Shown here one piece after another: positions 56,365 to 64,000 of a stretch of 64,000 bases of DNA; position 1 is the first letter of the stretch; every line of letters starts with the position of its first letter. The translations under genes were made by a program, and so were the position numbers. The stretch is from the NCBI RefSeq assembly GCF_024204685.1, contig NZ_CP100350.1, positions 620,001-684,000 on the forward strand, read 5' to 3'. The stretch is from Gilvimarinus sp. DA14. Its GTDB lineage: Bacteria; Pseudomonadota; Gammaproteobacteria; Pseudomonadales; Cellvibrionaceae. The notes under the pieces are model-generated. The model was not told the origin of the DNA and did no database searches. It worked only from the letters and a program-made list of their open reading frames with translations.

Positions 56365-56441
56365 TGGTACGACCGAGTGGACTCGAACCACCGACCCCCA
56401 CCATGTCAAGGTGGTGCTCTAACCAGCTGAGCTACGGTCGT
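56365..56441 (-). tRNA. tRNA-Val (GAC)
   Basis: The 77-base gene begins ACGACCGTAGCTCAGCTGG, has anticodon loop TTGACAT (GAC), T loop GGTTCGAGTCC and an encoded CCA. It stands alone upstream of htpG on the same strand. Confidence 0.95.
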
Positions 56442-56493
56442 ACAGAGAGACAGATCACCCGCACTGAAAACACGCTCGGGCAACTGGGCGCGA

Positions 56494-56522
56494 ACTTTAC
56501 CAAGCATTTTCAGGCCAGGCAA
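56494..56522 (-). promoter_or_regulatory. Sigma-70 promoter of tRNA-Val(GAC)
   Basis: On the minus strand TTGCCT, 17 bases, then TAAAGT. It lies about 50 bases before the tRNA. Confidence 0.6.
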
Positions 56523-56631
56523 GTGTTAATTTGGCTCCGACTGGTAACAATTTAAAACAGCTTTAAAAGATAAGCCGTTGAATAATAGTAAAAACTGAAA
56601 ACTCGATCTCACTCTCTGAGCGTGAATACCG

Positions 56632-56637
56632 TATAAT
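56632..56637 (+). promoter_or_regulatory. -10 element upstream of the wbpM-like gene
   Basis: A perfect TATAAT lies 23 bases before the GTG start. No good -35 is seen at the usual distance, so it may need an activator. Confidence 0.5.
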
Positions 56638-56660
56638 GCAGCTTGTAAGGAAACAGTCGC

Positions 56661-58607
56661 GTGATACCCACATCAAGGCTAATCGGCATGCTGAAAACCC
56701 TTTTCGAGTCCTCCCGCACGACTAAGCGATTAATTTCATTAGCTTACGACTCTCTGGCCATTACGCTGTCGCTTTATGTCGCCATCTGCCTGCGCCTTGG
56801 CAGCTTTAATATCCCCATTACCGAGCGCGAACTGGCAACCCTTGCCATTACCATCGTGTTTACTTTGGGGGCCTTTATTAAGATGGGTATGTATCGCGCC
56901 ATCTTGCGCTACATGACCCCCCAGGCCTTGAACACCGTATTTCTTGGCACCTGCTTCTCAGCCCTTATTCTCGCAGTCGGCAGCTTTTTTACACACTCTT
57001 TCATACCCCGTTCGGTGCCCTTTATATACTTGACCGTGGCACTTATTTTATTGGGGGGGCCTCGACTGCTCGTTCACCACATTGTAATGGTACTCAATGG
57101 GCAAAAACTAGGCAGTAAAGAACCCGTAATCGTCTACGGTGCCGGCTATACAGGCCACCAGTTGCGCTTAGCCTTGAAAGCGACCAATTACAAAGTTGTA
57201 GCCTTTGTCGACGATGATTTATCCCGGCAGGGCTCGGTATTTGCCAACATACGCGTGCAAAGCCCCGCCGAACTGCCCCAGATCATCCGCAAATACAGTG
57301 CAACCCGTGTTCTCTTGGCACTGGGTAATACCCCTCATTCGCGCCGCGCCGAGATTATTAAAGGTCTTGAACCGCTCGGTGTCACTGTACAAACCGCGCC
57401 CGCGATACCCGATTTAATCAGCGGCCGCGCCCGTATTGAGCATATTCGCGACGTGGATATCGAGGATTTGCTGGGCCGCGACCCAGTTAAAGCGAACAGC
57501 GAGCTTCTCAGTGCCTGTATTACCGGCAAGGTAGTAATGGTAACCGGCGCTGGAGGCTCTATCGGCAGCGAGCTATGCCGCCAGATTGTTCGCCAGAAAC
57601 CGCGCCGTATCGTGCTTTTTGAACTGAACGAATTCAGCTTGTACCGGCTCGAAGCAGAGCTGCAGCAAATTATTACGCAGGCAAATTTAACAGTAGAAGT
57701 TACCCCCCTGCTCGGCTCAGTGCAAAAAGAGCACAGGGTCGAGACCATCATGAAAACCTTCTCGGTCCAGACGGTTTATCACGCCGCCGCTTACAAACAT
57801 GTACCACTGGTAGAGCACAATATCGTCGAAGGCGTGCGCAACAATGTTTACGGCACTTGGTACACGGCCGAAGCTGCCATTCGAGCCGGAGTGGAATCCT
57901 TTGTGCTGGTATCGACGGACAAGGCTGTCCGGCCCACAAATATTATGGGGGCATCCAAACGAATGGCAGAGCTTGTACTGCAGGGCCTTTCACTGCGGCA
58001 AACCAATACCCGTTTTACTATGGTTCGTTTTGGCAATGTATTGGGCTCCTCAGGCTCTGTTGTGCCACTTTTTCGCCAGCAAATAAAAGTCGGCGGACCA
58101 GTTACCGTCACCCACCCAGAAATCATCCGCTACTTTATGACCATCCCAGAGGCGGCAGAGCTTGTTATTCAGGCGGGCTCAATGGGTACCGGGGGTGACG
58201 TACTGGTTCTGGACATGGGCGAGCCGGTACGTATCGTGGATCTTGCCAAACGAATGATTCACCTCTCCGGGCTCAGCGTGAAAACAGACACCCATCCGGA
58301 TGGCGATATAGAAATTACCTACACCGGTCTGCGCCCCGGAGAAAAGCTATATGAAGAGCTGCTGATCGGCAACAATGTCTCGGGCACGATGCACGATCGA
58401 ATTATGCGGGCCGAGGAATACGCCATGCCCTGGCTAGAAACCAAAGCGGTACTGGATGAGCTGGATAAAGCCTGCCATGAATACTCATGCGATAAAGTGC
58501 GCGATTTACTCATGCTGGCCCCGACCGGCTACACCTCAGAGGAGGAGCTGGGGGATGCTGTTTGGCTGCATAAGACCAATACCGCGAAATTACGGGTGAT
58601 CAAATAG
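56661..58607 (+). CDS. wbpM: WbpM/FlaA1-like UDP-sugar 4,6-dehydratase
   Basis: This 648-residue protein has four N-terminal membrane helices (to about residue 135), a Rossmann-like CoA-binding segment (VIVYGAGYTGHQLRLAL) and a C-terminal dehydratase domain with VMVTGAGGSIGSELCRQI (near residue 292) and VSTDKAVRPTNIMGASKRMAE. WbpM-type enzymes convert UDP-GlcNAc to a 4-keto-6-deoxy sugar for O-antigen. The GTG start has AAGGAA upstream. It is convergent with the WbpL-like gene, with a foldback element between them. Confidence 0.92.
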   Translation: MIPTSRLIGMLKTLFESSRTTKRLISLAYDSLAITLSLYVAICLRLGSFNIPITERELATLAITIVFTLGAFIKMGMYRAILRYMTPQALNTVFLGTCFSALILAVGSFFTHSFIPRSVPFIYLTVALILLGGPRLLVHHIVMVLNGQKLGSKEPVIVYGAGYTGHQLRLALKATNYKVVAFVDDDLSRQGSVFANIRVQSPAELPQIIRKYSATRVLLALGNTPHSRRAEIIKGLEPLGVTVQTAPAIPDLISGRARIEHIRDVDIEDLLGRDPVKANSELLSACITGKVVMVTGAGGSIGSELCRQIVRQKPRRIVLFELNEFSLYRLEAELQQIITQANLTVEVTPLLGSVQKEHRVETIMKTFSVQTVYHAAAYKHVPLVEHNIVEGVRNNVYGTWYTAEAAIRAGVESFVLVSTDKAVRPTNIMGASKRMAELVLQGLSLRQTNTRFTMVRFGNVLGSSGSVVPLFRQQIKVGGPVTVTHPEIIRYFMTIPEAAELVIQAGSMGTGGDVLVLDMGEPVRIVDLAKRMIHLSGLSVKTDTHPDGDIEITYTGLRPGEKLYEELLIGNNVSGTMHDRIMRAEEYAMPWLETKAVLDELDKACHEYSCDKVRDLLMLAPTGYTSEEELGDAVWLHKTNTAKLRVIK

Positions 58608-58927
58608 CCTAGGGCCTGTTAACACTAATTAAATGCGCCTGCTGGAAGCCAGTTTTGTCTCCAGCTAGGCGTCGTGAGCGCAGTTTGGTATTCCAAATAA
58701 GCGATCGGCAACAACGCTGGGGGCAAAACTGGCTCCAGCCCTTCGGGTTGCGGCTAAAAATCCGCCACTCTGCGTCGCCTGCATGGACGCAGGTGAGGCG
58801 CGAGAGCAGGATGCGGTAAGCTTTGCTCGTCGTTCATTTGGAATAACCAAACCACTCTCCTCGCGCCTTGATTGGCAAATTTTTAGTCGCAACAGGCTGC
58901 GTTTAATTAGTGTTAACAGGCCCTAGG
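58608..58927. mobile_element. MITE-like foldback element with 26-base terminal inverted repeats
   Basis: The ends are perfect 26-base inverted repeats beginning CCTAGGGCCTGTTAACACTA. If CTAG is a four-base target duplication, the element proper is 58613-58922 (310 bases). It encodes no transposase. Three nested imperfect inverted repeats lie inside: 58641-58665 with 58716-58739, 58683-58700 with 58836-58852, and 58747-58766 with 58874-58893. It fills the whole space between two convergent genes. A four-base CTAG-type duplication recalls IS5-family elements, but the mobilising enzyme is not known. Confidence 0.85.
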
Positions 58928-58929
58928 TG

Positions 58930-59949
58930 CTAAGCCGTTTTAATACCCGCTTTAAAGCAAAGCGCCAAACCCAGCGGCGCAAGGTAAGCCAGCGGCAATC
59001 CGAGCCAGCCCGGGACAACCGAGAGAGCTACCAACAGCGCCCAGGGCGCAAGCCAAAAAAAGTTCAACGCTGCAACACCCAGAGTGACCTTGGTATGACT
59101 ATCAAAATACCTAGACGCTTTTTGGTAAGCGTGATCTCGATGGGCGCTTTGTACTTGCTCACCCGTAAACAAGCGGACTAAAAGCGTAGCAGTCGCATCG
59201 ATAATAAACACCCCGTGCAGAATAAGCCCGGCAACAAACAGCCTTTGCGATATACACAGCAAGTCTATCAACCCCAACGCCACCATCAACCCTAAAAAAC
59301 CGCTGCAGCAGTCCCCCATAAAAATTTTCGCCACAGGGAAATTCCACAGTAGAAAACCCACACAGGCTGCTGCCAATAGCAGCCAATAACCGGGAGATAT
59401 ATTAGCCTCCGGCGCCGCAGTCGCCACCAATATTGCAAACCCAAGAAAAACAAAGACAGCTTGCAGCGAAGCAATGCCGTTTATGCCATCCATAAAATTA
59501 AACAGATTGACGGACCAAACAACCGCAATCAACGCGAGACAGCTAACCAACAATGGAGGCAAAATTATGCCAGGCAAGGCCAGCTCGGGCAGCGGAAAAA
59601 AATAAACAATAAATGCAGCGGCAAGCAATTGCACACACAGACGCTTAAAAGCGGACACATTTTTTATATCGTCGACAAGCCCCACCACCGCAATTAGCAC
59701 TAGGGGCACCAGTAAGACCCCAGGAAAAGTGACACGGTCCGCCCAGAAGCCCGCGCCACAGGCTGCTAACGCCACTGCAACTATAGACGCCCCACCAGCG
59801 CGCGGAGTGGTTTGTATATGGGAGCTGCGACTGCCGGGCACATCGATAATATCTCTAGCCAGTGCGTAACGACGAATGACGCCCGTCAAGCCATAGGCGG
59901 ACAAAAAGGCGACTAACAGCGCAACAAAATCCAGCAAGTCAAACATCAT
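58930..59949 (-). CDS. WbpL/WecA-like polyprenyl-phosphate sugar-1-phosphate transferase
   Basis: This 339-residue membrane protein of the glycosyltransferase 4 (MraY/WecA) family has about ten hydrophobic segments. Metal and substrate motifs are VGLVDDIKN, NLFNFMDGINGIA, FPVAKIFMGDCCSGFLG and the HRDHAYQKAS loop. It starts polysaccharide synthesis by moving a HexNAc-1-phosphate to undecaprenyl phosphate. Pairing with an epimerase gene (ATGA overlap) matches wbpK-wbpL of Pseudomonas, so FucNAc or QuiNAc-type sugars are likelier than GlcNAc; this is inferred. Confidence 0.9.
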   Translation of the reverse strand: MMFDLLDFVALLVAFLSAYGLTGVIRRYALARDIIDVPGSRSSHIQTTPRAGGASIVAVALAACGAGFWADRVTFPGVLLVPLVLIAVVGLVDDIKNVSAFKRLCVQLLAAAFIVYFFPLPELALPGIILPPLLVSCLALIAVVWSVNLFNFMDGINGIASLQAVFVFLGFAILVATAAPEANISPGYWLLLAAACVGFLLWNFPVAKIFMGDCCSGFLGLMVALGLIDLLCISQRLFVAGLILHGVFIIDATATLLVRLFTGEQVQSAHRDHAYQKASRYFDSHTKVTLGVAALNFFWLAPWALLVALSVVPGWLGLPLAYLAPLGLALCFKAGIKTA

Positions 59950-60914
59950 GACCAACCGCCATCAGCGTTAAATTCCCGTGCCATGGCGATCAGCTCATCC
60001 CTGGCGCACAATGGCGGCTGCCATTGAAACACGCGTGTTAAATTGCCAGTATCGACTGTCAAAGACCCACAGAGCTTATGATACACGCTCGCCCGTCCGC
60101 TCAACGCCAGCACACCTTGCAAAAAACTTTGCGGAAAAGGAAACAGTCGAGGCTTGCACTGCAAGCCACTCGCGAGGCACCGTAAAATCTCAGGTGTAGC
60201 CAAAGACTCTGGGTCTGCCAAGTTAAAATGCCCCGACTCAGTAATCATTGAAGTTAAGGCATGATCGATAAACGCCGTTAGGTTATTAACACTTAGCATT
60301 GTGCGACGGTTATGCACATTCGCCAACGGCAATGGATAGCCACGACTCACAAGTCGTAACAGACGCCGCATATTGCCTTTCGCACCGACGCCGTAAACGA
60401 GTGGCATACGCAAAATTATGTATTGAATACTGCAAGGATCTAGAGTTTTTTGCAGGACTTTTTCGGCGGCTAGCTTTGAACGACCATACTCAGTGCTTGG
60501 GTTGAGGCTGCAACTTTCGGTCAACTCCGAGAGCGGGTCCACTGCGTAAACGCTAACTGAGCTTAGCTGAATAAATCTTTTCACCCCGGCGTTAACCGCT
60601 GCTTGAGCAAGCTTTTCAGTGAAAACAACGTTGGCGTCATGAAAAGTAGCAGCATCCTCACCGGGCGAACCAAACACATGGGCTTTGCCCGCAGCGTGAA
60701 CAATGGCATCACAGCCTGCCAGCCTCTCGGACCACTCTGCAACCGAGGATATACTCGACAAGCCGTATGCGTCGGTGGTCAGTGGATCGTCACCGTGCTG
60801 ATTGCGCGAGGCTGCGATCACAGCATAACCCGACTTACGAAGTCGTTTGACAATGTGGTTACCGGCGAAGCCATCGGCCCCGGTAACGAGAACTTTCACT
60901 GGCTTACTGGCCAT
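59946..60914 (-). CDS. WbpK-like NAD-dependent sugar epimerase/reductase
   Basis: This 322-residue extended SDR has VLVTGADGFAGNHIVKRL at the start, an SSVSVYA serine motif and the catalytic YGRSK (near residue 144). It resembles WbpK/FnlB-type enzymes that finish 4-keto-6-deoxy sugars made by WbpM. It overlaps the WbpL-like gene by four bases and begins directly after the manC stop codon, so manC, this gene and the WbpL-like gene form one operon. Confidence 0.85.
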   Translation of the reverse strand: MASKPVKVLVTGADGFAGNHIVKRLRKSGYAVIAASRNQHGDDPLTTDAYGLSSISSVAEWSERLAGCDAIVHAAGKAHVFGSPGEDAATFHDANVVFTEKLAQAAVNAGVKRFIQLSSVSVYAVDPLSELTESCSLNPSTEYGRSKLAAEKVLQKTLDPCSIQYIILRMPLVYGVGAKGNMRRLLRLVSRGYPLPLANVHNRRTMLSVNNLTAFIDHALTSMITESGHFNLADPESLATPEILRCLASGLQCKPRLFPFPQSFLQGVLALSGRASVYHKLCGSLTVDTGNLTRVFQWQPPLCARDELIAMAREFNADGGWS

Positions 60915-62312
60915 CTACGTCAGGTAATTGTTAGTAAAGCGCACAACATCGGCCTCATCGATAAATGTGCCTGTCTGAACCTCAATGATCTCTAACACAT
61001 CAGAACCAATATTCTTAATTGAGTGCACATCCCCCGAGCGGATATGCACTGAATCATTTTCAGAAAAAGTACACACTTCACCTGCCAAGTTAACCTCGGC
61101 CGTGCCACTTACGATCACCCAGTGTTCAGAGCGATATTGATGTACCTGTAGTGCGATAACTCCGCCAGGCTTTATCATTACATGCTTAATTTGATATTGC
61201 TTGCCCAGATTGACCGTTTCTACGCTGCCCCAGGGTCGATAGCTATGCTGGGGTATTCGATGCTCTGTGCGGCCCAATTGCTTTAACTGCTGAACAATAC
61301 TTTTGACGTCTTGAGAGTGAGTGCGATTCATCACCAAAAGTGCATCTGGCGTATCAATAACCGCAAGGTTATCTACGCCAACCGCAGCCACCAGTCGATT
61401 GGATGTGTTGATGTATGAATTATGAGTTTGCTCCAACAGAACATCGCCAATACAAACATTGCCATCGTCATCCTGTGGCTGCGTTTGGTGCACTGAGTCC
61501 CAGCTTCCCACATCACTCCAATCGCCAACATAAGGCATAACCATACCACGCTGGGTACGCTCCATCACCGCGACATCGACAGAGATATTCTTTGCGCGCT
61601 TAAATGCCTCCTCCCCCGCACGAATAAAATCCAGATCCGTATATCTCGCCTCATAGGACTCGCGGACAGCGATATACAGCGAAGGCTCCAGCGAATTCAA
61701 CTCACGTAAAAACAGCTGCGCGGGGAACAAATACATACCACTATTCCAGTAGTAATTACCCGCCTCCAGATACTCCTGTGCTCGATCTAAAGAAGGCTTT
61801 TCATGAAAGGCCGATATAGCGGAAAGTTCACCGTAAGAACTCGCTTCAATATAGCCGTATCCTGTCTCCGCATATTTGGGGACCACACCAAAAGCCAGAA
61901 GCTGATCATTGAGCGACTTATTGGCCGCTATCACAGCCTCGGTAAAGCTGCCTTTATCGCTGATAAGGTGATCAGCAGGGAGAACCAAAAGACGCGCATC
62001 GGGGTTGCGAGATAAAGCGGCAAACGCCGCAAGAGCGATTGCCGGCGCGGTATTACGTGCGGCGGGCTCCAGTAAAATATCCGCTTCTACATCAAGTTCT
62101 TGTATTTGTTGTGCGATCAGGAATCGGTGTTCGTTATTACACACAATAATAGGCGGCTCTGTGAAGCCGCTGTGCTTAACGCGCAGTAAGGTATCCTGGA
62201 TGAGGGTAAAATCAGAGTTGGTTAACTTGATACACTGTTTGGGGCACAGCTCTCGGGACAATGGCCAAAGCCTATTCCCCGAGCCTCCAGCAAGCAGCAC
62301 TGGTATGATCAT
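60915..62312 (-). CDS. manC: Mannose-1-phosphate guanylyltransferase/mannose-6-phosphate isomerase
   Basis: This 465-residue bifunctional enzyme makes GDP-mannose. The N-terminal nucleotidyltransferase has VLLAGGSGNRLWPLSRELCPKQ and EPAARNTAPAIALAA. The C-terminal cupin isomerase domain has RPWGSVETVNLG and VIALQVHQYRSEHW. It is the AlgA/WbpW type. Two palindromes lie 21-50 bases before the start codon. Confidence 0.93.
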   Translation of the reverse strand: MIIPVLLAGGSGNRLWPLSRELCPKQCIKLTNSDFTLIQDTLLRVKHSGFTEPPIIVCNNEHRFLIAQQIQELDVEADILLEPAARNTAPAIALAAFAALSRNPDARLLVLPADHLISDKGSFTEAVIAANKSLNDQLLAFGVVPKYAETGYGYIEASSYGELSAISAFHEKPSLDRAQEYLEAGNYYWNSGMYLFPAQLFLRELNSLEPSLYIAVRESYEARYTDLDFIRAGEEAFKRAKNISVDVAVMERTQRGMVMPYVGDWSDVGSWDSVHQTQPQDDDGNVCIGDVLLEQTHNSYINTSNRLVAAVGVDNLAVIDTPDALLVMNRTHSQDVKSIVQQLKQLGRTEHRIPQHSYRPWGSVETVNLGKQYQIKHVMIKPGGVIALQVHQYRSEHWVIVSGTAEVNLAGEVCTFSENDSVHIRSGDVHSIKNIGSDVLEIIEVQTGTFIDEADVVRFTNNYLT

Positions 62313-62332
62313 ACGGGCTCATTTCTCACGCC

Positions 62333-62362
62333 ACTCGCGAGTCCAAACGGCTACTCGCGAGA
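62333..62362. promoter_or_regulatory. Twin palindromes upstream of manC
   Basis: ACTCGCGAGT occurs once perfectly and once with the last base changed, with centres 20 bases apart, or two helical turns. Such spacing suits two protein dimers on one DNA face. No matching regulator is known to me. Confidence 0.45.
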
Positions 62363-62450
62363 TGTTTGTTAGATTACTCAGAGCCCGCCATTTTGACACA
62401 TAGCCGATAATTAGCAAATCAGCCTGGTGCCTTAAAATGTAACAGGGATG

Positions 62451-63836
62451 TTAACCCAACAGCCTTTCAGCGCTTATTACCGGCGCGATTGCCTGGCGCA
62501 CCGGCGGAGCCACCGGCATCCGACCAACAGAGTGATAAGTAAAGCCTCGCTTAACCATTCGCTGCGGTTGATAGACATTTCGGCCATCAAAAATCAGCGG
62601 CTCGACCAACTGGCCGGCGATAACATCAAAATCAGGCGCCCGAAATGCCTGCCACTCGGTCATCACCACCAGAGCATTGGCGCCTTGTAGAGCCTGCTCT
62701 TTAGTGTCACACAAAATCAAATCGTCACGCTCGCCATAAATCCGTGCGGTTTCAGCCATCGCCTCAGGGTCGTAAGCCTGCACTGTCGCGCCCGCCTGCC
62801 ACAACGCCTCCATCAGACAACGAGACGGCGCCTCGCGCATGTCATCGGTATTTGGTTTAAATGACAACCCCCAAAGGGCAAAAACTTTGCCCTGCAGGTC
62901 ATTTTGATAGTAAGCAGAAATTTTCTTAAACAGTACCTGCTTCTGCGCCGCATTGCGCTCTTCCACTGCACGCAAAACTTCGGGGGCAAACCCCTGAGCC
63001 TGGGCCGTATTTATCAGGGCTTTTACATCTTTAGGAAAACATGAACCGCCGTAACCGACGCCGGGATAAATAAAGTGATAACCAATCCTCGGGTCACTGC
63101 CTATACCACGACGCACGGATTCAATATCGGCCCCCAAACACTCCGCCAGATTGGCCATTTCATTCATAAAGCTGATTTTTGTAGCCAGCATACAGTTAGC
63201 GGCGTACTTGGTAAGCTCGGCACTGCGCACATCCATCACCATGATCTTTTCATGGTTGCGGTTAAAGGGCGCGTAGAGCTCGCGCATCAACTCTTCGGCC
63301 CAATCCTCTGCGGTGCCGATGATAATACGGTCTGGCTTCATACAGTCTGCAACTGCAGATCCCTCTTTGAGGAATTCGGGGTTAGACACAACGGCAAAAT
63401 TCAATGAACTCGCTCGCGCAGATAAGCAATTGGCTATGGTTTGCGATACCGCATCTGCGGTACCGACGGGAACGGTTGATTTGTTCACGACAACCGCGTC
63501 TTTAGACAGGAATTCGCCTATTGACCGAGCCACCGCCAGCACATACTGCACATCTGCCGCCCCGCTCTCATCAGGCGGGGTACCGACGGCAATAAACTGC
63601 ACTTCACCATGCTCCACCCCCTGACGGGTGCTATCGGTAAACTCGAGCCGACCGGCGGCATAATTATCAATTACCAGGGCTGACAATCCGGGCTCAAAGA
63701 TAGGAATTTGGCCGAGCTTTAACGCAGAGATCTTGTCGCTATCGATATCGACACACACCACATGGTGCCCTACTTCAGCCAATACGGCGGCCTGTACCAG
63801 CCCTACGTAGCCCACCCCAAACACTGTTACCTTCAT
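62451..63836 (-). CDS. ugd: UDP-glucose 6-dehydrogenase
   Basis: This 461-residue enzyme oxidises UDP-glucose to UDP-glucuronate with two [22 protein letters not shown] is the Rossmann motif, and the catalytic cysteine is in [12 protein letters not shown] (near residue 263). [20 protein letters not shown] marks the C-terminal domain. UDP-glucuronate can feed capsule, O-antigen or lipid A sugars. It lies 138 bases upstream of manC on the same strand. Confidence 0.95.
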   Translation of the reverse strand: MKVTVFGVGYVGLVQAAVLAEVGHHVVCVDIDSDKISALKLGQIPIFEPGLSALVIDNYAAGRLEFTDSTRQGVEHGEVQFIAVGTPPDESGAADVQYVLAVARSIGEFLSKDAVVVNKSTVPVGTADAVSQTIANCLSARASSLNFAVVSNPEFLKEGSAVADCMKPDRIIIGTAEDWAEELMRELYAPFNRNHEKIMVMDVRSAELTKYAANCMLATKISFMNEMANLAECLGADIESVRRGIGSDPRIGYHFIYPGVGYGGSCFPKDVKALINTAQAQGFAPEVLRAVEERNAAQKQVLFKKISAYYQNDLQGKVFALWGLSFKPNTDDMREAPSRCLMEALWQAGATVQAYDPEAMAETARIYGERDDLILCDTKEQALQGANALVVMTEWQAFRAPDFDVIAGQLVEPLIFDGRNVYQPQRMVKRGFTYHSVGRMPVAPPVRQAIAPVISAERLLG

Positions 63837-63916
63837 AAGAACCCGGCCTATGCTGACGAATTAACATGGCCAGTTAAGCAACAGAAGTTTACAGTTTCGT
63901 TAAAGCTTGCCTTCGG

Positions 63917-64000
63917 CTACTCTCCCGCAACACCCCGAATTGGCTTGATGCTGCCCCAGGTTTTACAGCCAGGACACAACCAATGCAGGCTGTTGCCGGT
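63917..64000 (-). CDS. lapB: LapB (YciM) C-terminal end (partial)
   Basis: The last 27 codons are present and the gene runs off the right edge. SLHWLCPGCKTWGSIKPIRG matches the C-terminal rubredoxin-type metal-binding end of LapB, which regulates LpxC turnover and lipopolysaccharide assembly. In pseudomonads and relatives lapB lies at one edge of the O-antigen region, as here. Confidence 0.88.
   Translation of the reverse strand, partial: TGNSLHWLCPGCKTWGSIKPIRGVAGE

Noticed and set aside
56364-56555. Open frame starting MVRPSGLEPP.
   Set aside because: This is the well-known spurious translation of the antisense strand of a tRNA gene.

Overview
The window looks like chromosomal DNA of a gammaproteobacterium, probably a marine member of the Cellvibrionales or a relative. 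This rests on gene content and order: ccmA beside fliK-like and FlhB-like genes, wbpK/wbpL/wbpM-type sugar genes, lapB, CysI with DUF934, AcnB, CysB and MiaE. No species call is possible from sequence alone. Almost all of it is ordinary core genome; no prophage, integrase, CRISPR array or intact insertion sequence is visible.

Layout: (1) 1-2610, the start of ccmA and a divergent fliK-like/FlhB-like pair. (2) 2611-9766, a tightly coupled minus-strand operon running SnoaL-like protein, photolyase, SDR, COG2907 flavoprotein, DUF1365, Cfa-like methyltransferase, DUF2878 and an unknown exported protein, preceded by a DUF523/DUF1722 (YbgA-like) gene. A near-perfect promoter for the RpoE-ChrR (ECF11) singlet-oxygen sigma factor sits directly before the operon, although no such sigma factor is encoded here. 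(3) 10881-18711, cysB and a housekeeping series nadK, metallophosphatase, rhomboid protease, yeaC, pepN and 5'-nucleotidase. (4) 18770-23356, a DUF1853 gene, then an operon of a coiled-coil protein, a PLP enzyme and a cyclic-nucleotide-binding/rhodanese fusion, plus a 27-residue small ORF. (5) 23614-24055, a tRNA-Val/tRNA-Asp operon whose 3' end and terminator are duplicated. (6) 24280-40243, a sensor kinase, lipoprotein, trmA, rmuC, murI, a large GGDEF/EAL protein and an AddAB-like helicase/nuclease pair. (7) 40387-50018, DAHP synthase, a DUF481 protein, nfuA with an IscR-type site, an ion channel, a pseudouridine synthase, sulfite reductase, miaE and an SMP-30 lipoprotein. (8) 50100-56441, acnB, an SDR, mgsA, htpG with a sigma-32-type promoter, and tRNA-Val(GAC). 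(9) 56661-64000, a small surface-polysaccharide locus (wbpM, wbpL-like, wbpK-like, manC, ugd) beside the end of lapB. A 310-bp foldback element with 26-bp perfect inverted ends separates the convergent wbpM and wbpL-like genes.

The most interesting items are the singlet-oxygen-type promoter on the photolyase/lipid operon, the foldback mobile element in the polysaccharide locus, the duplicated tRNA-Asp end, two unlisted small ORFs (27 and 38 residues), and several leader or operator structures (nfuA, aroF, cysI, manC).

Start codons were re-chosen where an ATG or GTG with a better ribosome binding site or coupled overlap lies inside the longest open frame. Promoter and operator calls rest on matches to published consensus sequences judged by eye.
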